Source: Chalciporus piperatus (lineage: Eukaryota > Basidiomycota > Agaricomycetes > Boletales > Boletaceae). From it: a stretch of DNA of 64,000 bases. The notes under the pieces are model-generated. The model was not told where the DNA came from, made no database searches, and was given only the letters and a program-made list of their open reading frames with translations. The first letter of the stretch is position 1. Each line of letters begins with the position of its first letter. Positions 9,944 through 18,882 of the stretch are shown one piece after another. Location: positions 214,188 to 278,187 of the forward strand of contig JBBPTG010000019.1 of NCBI GenBank assembly GCA_038093975.1, read 5' to 3'. Position numbers and translations under genes: made by a program.

Positions 9944-10981
9944 ATGTCGTTGGAAGCTCACATGAAAGAAGAGGTACGCATGAACGTCACACTTCGTTTA
10001 CAAACGTCATTTAACTGTCGTCAGCTGTGGTACATCGAGAGTAGTGACGGTATACTTGCCAACAAAATGCCGATCGAACTAGTCACGAAGATAATCGGAC
10101 ACATGACTGTCGCTGACCTTGCGTTATACGGAGCTACTTCCCGCTCCAATTATCGCTATATGCGTCGCGTCATTGTCAATCGGTTCCGCGATGTCATCGA
10201 GACGTTCGTTCCCAATTATGTTGCGTTCATCAACATGATGCGGGTGCATCGCGTTATCATCTCAGGATCCGCAGCGTTATATTTCTTTGACCCAACACGA
10301 GGTTGGCTACCCGACGATCTGGACTTGTACGTTCCTCGGTACCGTACGCTCCGAGTCGTCACACGTCTGCGAGGGATGGGATATATTCCCATCGCCCCGG
10401 TGCGCTATAAACCGTCAGACTACGATCACATGACTGGTATCAGAAGAGTCACCGCGTTAACGAACGGATCGCATACCATTGATATCGTGGAATCAGGCAC
10501 CGCCTCCCCGATGTATCCTGTATTCCGTTTCCACACCACTGCGGTGATGAACTTCATCAGTGCCGACGGTTTTTTCAGCGCATATCCTCGGTTGACCACA
10601 GAAGGAGTTGCCTTGGTTAATCCGGTTCGGTTCCATGGGCGTAAAGTTCCTCCAAACGTTAACGCCTGCATCCGCAAATACGTTCGCCGCGGATACTATG
10701 TTCTCGCGACACCTACGCAGATTGGGAGGATTCATCACTGTCAATTCAGTCCTGAATGCCCTCATACGGTGCGCACCACTTTCGATGGCGGCTGCATGTT
10801 CTTGAAGTTACGGTGGTACAAGAACATGGCATGCGATGAAGAGGCAGTGCAGCGATGCTTTAAAGATAGGCGGGCGATCGTGTGGCACTTGGGTGGGGAT
10901 TCCTGCGACGGTAGTTATGAAGTGTTACGATCGTTCGTGACGATGGAAGGGGCGGGGTCGTCGTACAGCAACTCGCAGTAG
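9944..10981 (+). CDS. F-box-like plus nucleotidyltransferase-fold protein, 345 aa
   Basis: A single exon from ATG 9944 to TAG 10979-10981. Residues about 45-85 (NKMPIELVTKIIGHMTVADLALYGATSR) look like an F-box, which would link to an SCF ubiquitin ligase through Skp1. Residues about 105-135 contain GSAALYFFDP followed by LPDDLDLYVP, and a later IDIVES. GS..DxD..D is the arrangement of metal-binding residues in pol-beta-type nucleotidyltransferases. Whether it is catalytic cannot be told. There is no signal peptide or membrane segment. It sits in the helicase island between the two minus-strand spliced genes and has no visible lesion. Other possible reading: a minimal NTase-fold protein without an F-box function. 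Confidence 0.65.
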   Translation: MSLEAHMKEEVRMNVTLRLQTSFNCRQLWYIESSDGILANKMPIELVTKIIGHMTVADLALYGATSRSNYRYMRRVIVNRFRDVIETFVPNYVAFINMMRVHRVIISGSAALYFFDPTRGWLPDDLDLYVPRYRTLRVVTRLRGMGYIPIAPVRYKPSDYDHMTGIRRVTALTNGSHTIDIVESGTASPMYPVFRFHTTAVMNFISADGFFSAYPRLTTEGVALVNPVRFHGRKVPPNVNACIRKYVRRGYYVLATPTQIGRIHHCQFSPECPHTVRTTFDGGCMFLKLRWYKNMACDEEAVQRCFKDRRAIVWHLGGDSCDGSYEVLRSFVTMEGAGSSYSNSQ

Positions 10982-11019
10982 TATCGCGTCGTCGAAACGG
11001 AATGAAAAGCTGTGTAGTT

Positions 11020-11134
11020 TTGACTCACCAATGTAAGGTGTTATGGCTTCAGCCGTTGTGCGAGTGACGAGATGTGCATCTTTCGTGGCACGATTCAAGT
11101 CAAACGGACTGAGCGGAAGTACGATAAGAGTCAC
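11020..11134 (-). pseudogene. Fragment resembling the C-terminal tail of the PIF1-type helicase
   Basis: Reads FDLNRATKDAHLV, almost the same as LLDLNRATKDAYLM at the end of the helicase at 12840-12795. The DNA matches over about 30 bp (26 of 30 by eye). It may be the last exon of a second, otherwise lost helicase copy, or a small duplication. Confidence 0.45.
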
Positions 11135-11211
11135 ATACGTCGATTTGGAAGCATCACATGGTAGTACAATAGAACGTAAACGAAGTTGATGTTACAGCGA
11201 TGCGCGTAAGC

Positions 11212-12261
11212 TTATCCACGACGTGCCTTGCACTCGCCGGTGCACCCGCAGCTTTTGCAGGCCGACTGGCAGACACCAGTGCAACCACAGCTTTCGCAAG
11301 CAGCGGAGGAGTCGCTTCGGACCCGCTTGCCTAGCTTGATCGCTTTATCAGTCACAGGGGGGGAAGGGAGCTTCGTCAGCGTCTCGATAATTCTCTCGTA
11401 CGCCCATTCGACATCATTTATATGCTCCATAACCATCTGGCGGCTCGTGTCTTCTTCCGCAGTAAAAGCAACCTGCCATGCGAGACCTAACGTCACGAGG
11501 TATAGACCGTTGGGTCCGAGTCGCGCAATGGCGCGCCAATCGTTGGATAACGCATCGTCTCGCGTCAGAGGCCACTTGGAGGTTGTGCGACGCCACGCAG
11601 GCTGAAGAGACGTCCACCATCGTCTGAATTGAGGAATAAACGTGTCGACATCGAACTTGAGCGACCGTAAGCGTTTTGGGTTGCGGTGATTTTTCATCCA
11701 CGGTTGGTAGATGGCAGGACGATTGGCAAACGGCAATGTATGCTCGGCTGCCATCTGTCGTACGAAGAGTCGTGATAAGAAAATGATGAGGACCGACGAT
11801 GGTTACGCTTACGCCGTTTTTGCCGCTAGGGATAGCCCATCCTGCATGCTGTTGGATCTGAATCCAGAGGCGGATAACGCGAGTTATGAGCTCGGCAGAC
11901 TCGATAGAGGTCATGTAATCTAAGCCCTTGATGAGCCATTCGACCGGGCAAGCTTTCTTGACAATGTCGATTTCCTCTTTTGTGAGACGAGTGCTGTAAC
12001 GATGGTGATCGGTAAAGATCGGCATAGAAAGATAGCAAAATACCTTGAGTTAGCTTCACGAGCGACCGCACTGGCGCTTGACTCTTCTTCGTCTTCCTGA
12101 CGATCTTCGTGTCTACAGTTCGTGTGAGCGGTGATCAATGGAATGGTGATACGGACGTACACATCGACGTTTGAATCCGACTCATCCGCTTGCTGTATCG
12201 CACTGATAGAAGGCACAGATAGCCTGTCTTTGTGGCCTGTGCGAGATCCGCTGTTAACCAT
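11212..12261 (-). CDS. Three-exon hypothetical protein (313 aa) with Cys-rich tail
   Basis: Exons 12261-12044, 11993-11813 and 11754-11212 (minus) join in frame to 942 bases including the stop, which supports the model. The introns are 50 bp (GTATTT..TTACAG) and 58 bp (GTAAGC..GACAG). The first exon is acidic (EDRQEDEEESS). The second holds TRLTKEEIDIVKKACPVEWL and LWIQIQQHAGWAIPSGKNG. The third contains RRWWTSLQPAWRR, RLGPNGLYLVTLGLAWQ and a C-terminus of repeated Cys motifs (CESCGCTGVCQ, CKSCGCTGECK) that could bind metal. Start chosen at 12261, the first ATG in frame before the conserved part; an upstream exon is possible. I do not recognise the family. It is encoded in the same direction as the helicase. 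Confidence 0.6.
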
Positions 12262-12788
12262 CGTGGTAGAGCAAGGAAAGGAGAATGGGCGCAGGAACGC
12301 GACAGCCCATTCAGTTTGACTTGCCGTTTGTTGACGTAGATTTGGTTGCATGGCACGTTGCTTCCTCAAGCCAGGCCAATCGATTGCGTCTCGGCCGTGG
12401 TACTGTACGTTAACCTGTGTGAAACAAAGAACTTCTAAGCGTAAACAAGCTGACACATCAATCTGTTTTCTCTCTGAGTGGCTCATCGATCGAAATGATT
12501 GCCCGAAAGCAGGTTAGGGGACATTGCTGTAATGTTACGTTTACCTTACCGTCGTACGTGGCAAGACAGATTTGGAAGAATCCGAGCGACGGTGAGTTAC
12601 ATATGTGTTCGGAAGGGTGGTCGCGAATGTCCGCCATGCAAGACTGTTGTCGGACTAGAGGGTAGCCACTGGTTCGACGTAGAAGACGACAAGCGAGTGT
12701 ACACACTGTTCGTCTACCACGGTAACTCGTGACCGATTGGACGGTGATGGTAGACGAGCGCGGGGCACCCACATTAGAAAGTGTTATT
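12262..12788. other. Spacer between the Cys-rich gene and the helicase
   Basis: About 530 bp separating two minus-strand genes. A 77-codon plus-strand frame (12499-12732) exists but has no recognisable motif, and no feature is supported. Confidence 0.4.
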
Positions 12789-14237
12789 TCATGTTACAGT
12801 GTGACTCATCAAGTAAGCATCTTTCGTAGCGCGATTCAAGTCCAACAAACGAGCGATCTCCACTCTAAACTCTTCAGGAAGACGTTGGTATATCTTTCCT
12901 GAAGGGAACCAACGGAGTATAGCTAACGATCGCAGCTCGGTAGCACGTGAAAGCATGACATACACACTCTGTAGTGTACGACAGTTCGTGAGATCGACAA
13001 TTACCCCGCGTAGAGATCGTCCTTGAGACTTGTAGTCTGTGATTGCATATGCTGGCAAGAGAGGCACCTGTGACCGTTGGATATTGTATGAAGCGTTCGT
13101 GTCGTCTACGTACTTAAATGAACCGCTCGAAGGAAGTACAGGCACAACGTCCGGATCTCCAGGGACGATGCCTATGTTACATTTGTCGACTCGAACGTAC
13201 GCACAGTCCGCATACCGATTACCTTGGTCATCCATTGAGTACACTATTCGTTCGACAACGCCTTCCATGCCATTCACAACAGAACATTGTATAGCGAGAT
13301 TTTCGGTAAAGATAACTTGCATCCCTTCAAACAATGGCAATAAACCGAACTTGTCATCAGTTTTGCTGGTGTCCAGTGACCACAAAACTTTCTGTAGATG
13401 TCGAGGGAGTGTTTCTTTCTTGTAAGTATCACGCGAGCAGTAGACATGTAAATCGATATTCATTGACTTCGCAACTGCTTTTGATTTACGAAAGTTTATA
13501 GCGTCTCGGACATGCTTTTGAGACACTATCACTGGGGCGTTTGCGAAGGCGTTCAATTGAGATGGATCGTGGGTATGGAGACGTTGCAAAGTCCGTGTGC
13601 ATAGCACATCGTAGTCGGGTTCTGCGTAGTTTTCCCCTGACCCTCGCTGAGCTGGTGTGATTGGTTCGACGCCTGACCAAGCATCACCGACACGGATACG
13701 TGAGAGCAAGTTCGCGAAAGGAGGATCATTCAATGCACGGATGTTCTGCTCGAGTACCACTACGGTGTCGAATAAGGACCAAGTGTAAGCGCCGCAGAGA
13801 GCCGCTTGGCCGTTGTCTGACTGAGCAACGTTTGGGGAGAGACGTCGGACAAGTTGGTGACTGAACAGAGCAAGCTCACGGACAGGCTTCAATTGAGCCA
13901 TATCTCCCGTACAGATAACGTTTACGCCACCGAAAGGTTTACGAGCCGCTTCAACATCGGCACTCTTGGCAAGACACAGTCGACGCGAAATGTCAGCCAT
14001 AAGACGGGCTGAAACGAGCGACACTTCATCTATAATCAGGTATGTCACATTCTTCCATATTATTTCTAACTCCCCCTGATTAGGAGCTGCACGGCCGTTG
14101 GGCAGAAATGTGAGCGAATGGATAGTACTACCGCGAATCAGAACAGCAGCGCATCCGGTTGGTGCTGTGACCTGTAATTTGTTGGCAGAGCTCGCTCGAT
14201 CGAACAGCTCTCGAATGGCGTTGATGACGTGACTCTT
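12789..14237 (-). pseudogene. PIF1-type DNA helicase, 5'-truncated inside Walker A
   Basis: Superfamily 1B 5'-3' DNA helicase family. The frame is open for 482 codons from the Lys of the Walker A motif. Visible motifs in order: KSHVINAI (end of motif I), VTAPTGCAAVLIRGSTIH (motif Ia), YLIIDEVSLVSA (motif II), CTGDMAQLKPV (motif III), VLEQNIRA, a long central region, PLLPAYAITDYKSQGRSL (motif V region) and VYVMLSRATELRSLAIL (motif VI). Everything upstream of the Gly-Lys codons is replaced by a MITE-T end (from 14239), with a TGA just before the open frame. The 5' half is not found elsewhere in the window. Without the P-loop it should be inactive. Related families include host PIF1 and helicases of Helitron-type elements; no Rep domain is seen. 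Confidence 0.85.
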
Positions 14238-14238
14238 A

Positions 14239-15190
14239 CATCAGCAAGACTGCAAAAAGTCTGAAGTTACTGGAATGACTGGATCAGTTAAATCAGTAGT
14301 CCAGTGGCCCAGTAACAAGTAATTTCAGTAGTTTCAGTAGTTTCAGTAACCTAGTCACCCAGTCATCAAGTAGTTTCAGTAGTCTTAGTAACCCAGTGGC
14401 CTAGTGGCCCAGTCATCCAGTCATTTCAGTAGCTTCAGTAGCTCAGTCATTCAGTCATCCAGTAGTCTCAGTAGTCTCAGTCATCCAGCAGCCCAGTCAT
14501 CCAGTCATCCAGTCATTTCAGTAGTCCCAGTAGCTCAGTCATCCAGTCATTCAGTCATTTCAGTGGTCTCATTAGTCCAGTGGCCAAGTGTTCCAGTTAT
14601 CCAGTAGTTCCAGTAACCCAGCAGCCCAGTCATCAAGTCATCCAGTTACTTCAGTAGTCTCAGTAGCCCAGTCATTCAGTCATTCAGTCATCCAGTAGTT
14701 CCAGTAACCCAGCATCCCAGTCATCAAGTCATCTAGTAGTTCCAGTAACCCAGCAGCCCAGTCATCCAATCATCCAGTCACTTCAGTAGTCTCAGTAGCT
14801 CAGTAGCCCAGTGTTCCAGTCATCCAGTTATCTCAGTAGCCTAGTAGCTCAGTTTCCCAGTCATGTAGTCATCTCAGCAGCCTAGTAGCCCAGTGCCCTA
14901 GTTATCCAGCAATCCAGTTGTCTCATTACTCCAGCCATCCAGTATTCCAGTATTCCAGTAATCTAGTCACTCAGTGGTCCAGTAATCCAGTCACTCCAGT
15001 CACTCACAGTCACACAAGTCACTCCAGTAATCCAGTCACCTCAGTAATCCAGTCACTCCAGTAATCCAGTCACCCTGTGGTCCAGTAAACCAGTCACTTC
15101 AGTCACACCAGTCATACCAGTTATCCAGTTACCCAGCCCTCAGCTCACCCAATCACTCCAGTACTACTCAGTCATCTAATAGAGTCATTC
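14239..15190 (-). mobile_element. MITE-T copy with long AGTCATCC-type array, inserted in the helicase gene
   Basis: It begins TA|CATCAGCAAGACTGC, the reverse complement of the terminus shared by the other MITE-T copies, and continues as roughly 900 bp of degenerate short repeats (CCAGTCAT, CCAGTAGT and the like). The TA at 14237-14238 belongs to the Gly-Lys codons of the helicase P-loop. Its other end (CTATG|TA) is not recognisable, so the copy is truncated or diverged on the right. Confidence 0.75.
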
Positions 15191-15223
15191 TAATTAGTGA
15201 CATTTTATAATCATTCATAGGAT

Positions 15224-15945
15224 GGATTATAGCTAAAGTCCACAAAAATGTGTACTAAAAGTGTAGTTAACAATGTGGGAAAGGGTATTAGGATTGAGTG
15301 TAGTGAAGTGTACAAAAAAGCGTAGTAAAAGTGTAGTTACAAGTGTGGGAAAGTATAGCTAGATTGAGTGAGCAAAGTGTACAAAAAAAGTGTAGTAAAA
15401 GTGTAGTAAAAGTGTGGGAAAGTGTAGCTAGATTGAGTGTAGCTAAAGTGTACAAAAAAGCGTAGTAAAAGTGTAGTCAAGAGTGTGGGAAAGTATAGCT
15501 AGATTGAGTGTAGCAAAAGTGTACAAAAAAGCGTAGTAAAAGTGTAGTGAAATGTGTGGGAAAGTGTGTAGTGATAGAGTGTAGCTAAAGTGGACAAAAA
15601 AGCGTACTAAAAGTGTAGTTACAAGTGTAGTGATTGAGTGTAGCAAAGTGTAACAAAAAAGCGTAGTAAAACTTGAATCAAATGTGTAGGAAAGTGTAGC
15701 TAGATTGAGTGTAGCAAAAGTGTACAAAAAAGCGTAGTAAATGTGTAATTACAAGTGTGGGAAAGTGTATTAGGTTAGAGTGTAGCAAAAGTGTACAAAA
15801 AGCGCAGTAAGTGTGTAGTTAAAAGTGTAGCAAAGTATGTGGAGATCAAACCTATTGAAAGTGTACAAAAAAGCATACACAAGTGTACAAAAAATATGGT
15901 AGCTATCTAGTGTAGGAGATCCTAATAAAGTGTAGCTACATTTCC
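15224..15945 (+). repeat. AT-rich satellite, ~90 bp unit (GTGTACAAAAAAGCGTAG...)
   Basis: About eight degenerate units containing GTACAAAAAAGCGTAGTAAAAGTG, GTGTGGGAAAGTGTAGC and TAGATTGAGTGTAGC. The complementary strand is open only because the units lack stops. A shorter inverted array of the same motifs lies at 29075-29290, and both end at a similar CTAATGCTCGGACTT / AAGTCTAAGCATTAG border, which suggests subterminal repeats of one transposon family. Confidence 0.85.
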
Positions 15946-16064
15946 CTAATGCTCGGACTTGACAAAAAATCCGCGCGAAAAAGTCACGTGACCATGTTGA
16001 ATTTGCCGCGCCACCTCTTCGACTCTCTCTCACCACTACACCACACCTCAACAACAGCAAAACG

Positions 16065-16817
16065 GCCGGCGAGTGCTCAAAAGCCCCGCCGGCATCGCCA
16101 GGTGAGTGAAAACTCGCTCACCACCACATCCGCTCACCTCGCAAACAGCCTGCTGCCACCTACCACCTCACTCTCGACAAGAAAACGACGAAAATGCGAA
16201 AACGCGGCCGGCGTGGGCTCAACAGCCCCGCCGGCTTCACGAGGTGAGTGATAAGCCACCCGCTCACCCCGCAAACAGCCGCTTGCACTGCTCGGCCCAC
16301 TACCACCTACCACACCACTCTCGACACGAAAACGACGAAAACGCGAAAACGCGGCCGGCGAGGGCTCAACAGCCCCGCCGGCAGCACACGGTGTGTTCTT
16401 CCTCACCCACCACCACCACCTCTCATCTCGTACAGAGCCGCTCGGGCCGTACGAACCACCACCACCTCCAAACCCTCAAACAACCTCGACCTCGAACTCG
16501 ATGGCCGGCGTGGGCTCAACAGCCCCGCCGGCAGCACATGGTGTGTTTTTCCTCACCCACCACCATCCTCTCTCACCTCGTACAGAGCCGCTCGGGCTGT
16601 CTCCCCCCCACCACCTCGCTCCCTCAAACTCGATCGTAAAAAAACGGCCGGCGTGGGCTCAGCAGCCCCGCCGGCATCACGAGGTTCGTGTTTCCTCACC
16701 CATCACCTCATCCACTCACTTCAACGACGGCCGCTCGGGTTGTCTCCCCCCCACCACCTCCCACCTTCAACCTCGACACCAACACATGGCCGGCGCGGGC
16801 TCAACAGCCCCGCTGGC
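16065..16817 (+). repeat. Six-unit ~145 bp minisatellite, each unit with a 29 nt GC hairpin
   Basis: Hairpins of the form GCCGGCGTGGGCT-CAAC-AGCCCCGCCGGC start at 16065, 16207, 16354, 16504, 16647 and 16789, a spacing of 142-150 bp. The stem arms pair almost perfectly in every unit. Between them lie CACCTCGT, CCACCACC and CTCGGGCTGTC blocks. The open frames on both strands here are by-products of the GC-rich repeat and are not annotated as genes. Confidence 0.9.
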
Positions 16818-16866
16818 TTCAGAGGTTCGTGTTTATTTGTTGACTAACACACCTACTCACCTCGTA

Positions 16867-17573
16867 CATAGCTGCTCGTGTTGCATGGCACTTCATTAAC
16901 TAGTCACTATTGTACCACAATACATGTAATAGTTAGACATAATATATTTCGCATTTTCTGAACTGTCATAAGGTGTGAATTAATCATAAGATATAGTGAA
17001 CTAGTAATTGGGACTGGGTGACTGGATTACTGGGTGACTGGATTATTGAGGTGACTGGGTGACTGGATTAGGATTACTGAGGTGACTGGAAGTGACTGGT
17101 GACTGGGTTACTGGTGTGACTTGTGTGACTGGAGTGACTAGAGTGACTAGATTACTGGATTACTGAGTGACTGGATTACTGAAATGACTGGATGACTGAA
17201 TGGCTGGATGACTGGACTACTGAGACTACTGGATTACTGGACCACTGAGTGACTAGATTGCTGGAATACTGGAATACTGGATGGCTGGAGTAATGAGACA
17301 ACTGGATTGCTGGATGACTAGGGCACTGGGCTACTAGGCTGCTGAGATGACTACATGACTGGGAAACTGGGCTACTAGGCTACTGAGATAACTGGATGAC
17401 TGGAACACTGGGCTACTGAGCTACTGAGACTACTGAAGTGACTGGGCTAATGAACCAATGAGATTACTGAAATGACTGGCTGACTGGATGACTGGGCAAC
17501 TGAGCAACTGGCGTACTGGTTTAACTGATCCAGTCATTCCAGTAACTTCAGACTTTTTGCAGTGTTGCTGATG
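16867..17573 (+). mobile_element. MITE-T, complete copy 1 (707 bp, TA duplication)
   Basis: Starts CATAGCTGCTCGTGTTGC and ends TTTTTGCAGTGTTGCTGATG, flanked by TA (16865-16866 and 17574-17575). An almost identical 718 bp copy lies at 55303-56020. The tips CATAGC/CATCAGC are short imperfect inverted repeats; the right half is an ACTGGATG/ACTGGGTG-type array. There is no coding capacity, so it is non-autonomous. TA duplication is typical of Tc1/mariner-like elements but the transposase source is unknown. Confidence 0.8.
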
Positions 17574-18251
17574 TATTACTTTTCTCCGGAAGGCGGCGGG
17601 GATCTTTATCTTTTTGATCGGCCTAGCCGGTACAGGTTTCTCTGGTCCTGTGATTGGGTCTAACCGTCTCTCTGGGGTTCTAACCTCCTCGTCAAACTCT
17701 TCGAGTCTTCTTTTGACGCTAGAGGTAGCGGATGCGGTTTTCTGCAACGAGGGTGCCTTCTCTGACAACCCACGTGGTACGACTAACGGGGATAGAGCGG
17801 GGAGTGGGAGCGAGGGGGCGATAGGCGTTTGGTCGTTGGGGTCGAACTCTTCGCTGATGAGTGACTCCTGGCTGACCGACGCTGGTCTGTGGAAGTCTCC
17901 TAGTATCCCGTTGAACAGTAGCCCCTGGGCGTAAACTGTTGCTGCGTCGTGATAGGTTGCGTAGGTTCCGTCTGAATTTTTCCCAAAGTAGAGTTGCTCT
18001 GGCTCTAGGGCCGAGAACCCTTTCAGCGTCTGGCTGAATGGTGAGAGGGGACTAGCGGGTTCTTCTTCACCCACTGGGATCCGTGCGACTGCAACGGCCT
18101 CCGGCTCTGTCTCAACGATGGTCGGGATCGCGGTGACCCGTCCGTGCCTAGCTACTACTGAGGCTACGTAAGGATGGTCTAGGTTCTCGGCTTGCGAGTA
18201 CCTCCCGGACCGGAAAGGGAGAAGAGTGGCGTGAAAAGATGGGAAGTACAC
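17574..18251 (-). pseudogene. Gyp-E leader/gag N-terminal frame, cut by MITE-T
   Basis: An open minus-strand frame downstream of the Gyp-E LTR, Pro/Ser/Glu-rich, with GTYATYHDAATVYAQGLLFNG and RRLEEFDEEVRTPERR and a basic stretch PIKKIKIPAAFRRK just before the MITE-T insertion. Only a GTG, not ATG, stands at 18251, so the true start is unknown. It resembles the acidic leader frames that precede gag in Gyp-B and Gyp-D. The rest of the element is missing or lies beyond the satellites. Confidence 0.5.
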
Positions 18252-18365
18252 TACGAGGTCACGTTAACGTAGGTACTTGAGCGAGAGATTGTCCACGCAC
18301 TTGCGACGCGATGAAGCGGTGGAGAAACGATAGCGTAGAGGTGATAAAGAGAAGCTTAGTTCAAG

Positions 18366-18882
18366 TGAAACGACCCAAAACTCGTATTGAGATCAGGTCT
18401 ACACTATCGCCAAGTGAAGCGGTTTAGAAGAAGAGAATAGCGAGCAACTGAGATAGGACGGTTGAGTCTGGGGAAAGACCAAGTGAACTAAGCTGGGGTT
18501 ACCAGCAGTTCCTTGGGGTTTATATACTATCCTATGTGTTTGTACATGTTTGTATGTACTATAACTAAATAAGGAGTTACCCTGAACCCATGAGAATAGA
18601 AGCGAGATAAGAAGGCTGTGAGGCATAGCCGAGATAGCGGAAATGAAGTACATGAGGTAAAAGGCTGTGGCATAGCCATGCGCAGCACGGAGATTAACTG
18701 TCAAGGTAAGGCAGTGCGTGAGAATGAATATAACCATAAGGGGCAACCGTGCGAAGAGTGAAAGTGAATGAGCACGTGTCTGTTAAGATAAGATGAGAGA
18801 GATTAGATAAGATCGAATGGAACGAAACGTTGAAGTTCGAAAAGTGTCTGTGAAGGTGAGGGAACCGTAATGAACCGTAACA
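18366..18882 (-). repeat. Gyp-E LTR (517 bp)
   Basis: On the minus strand it runs TGTTACGGTTCATTACGG ... TTTTGGGTCGTTTCA, with a TATATAA box near 18528. It abuts the Gyp-B RT sequence at 18883 (GTTACAACAAT), so Gyp-E inserted into the Gyp-B RT coding region. The sequence shares blocks with the LTRs at 27323-27743 and 53164-53756. Confidence 0.75.

Noticed and set aside
12789..14237. Helicase as part of a Helitron
   Set aside because: No Rep/HUH motif and no typical TC...CTRR ends were seen nearby; a PIF1-type helicase alone is not enough.
6287..14356. An 8 kb DNA transposon bounded by 118 bp terminal inverted repeats
   Set aside because: The matching ends point inward: the shared tips CTGAT(G) and CATCAG lie on the inner side of each repeat. 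The repeats are ends of two separate MITE-T copies flanking the island rather than the island's own termini.
16065..16817. CRISPR array (regular repeats with spacers)
   Set aside because: Spacers are themselves repeated, the repeats are 29 nt hairpins in ~145 bp units, and the organism is eukaryotic.
16106..16899. Several overlapping 90-200 codon frames on both strands
   Set aside because: They are open only because the GC-rich hairpin minisatellite lacks stops; the same residues recur with the DNA unit in all frames.
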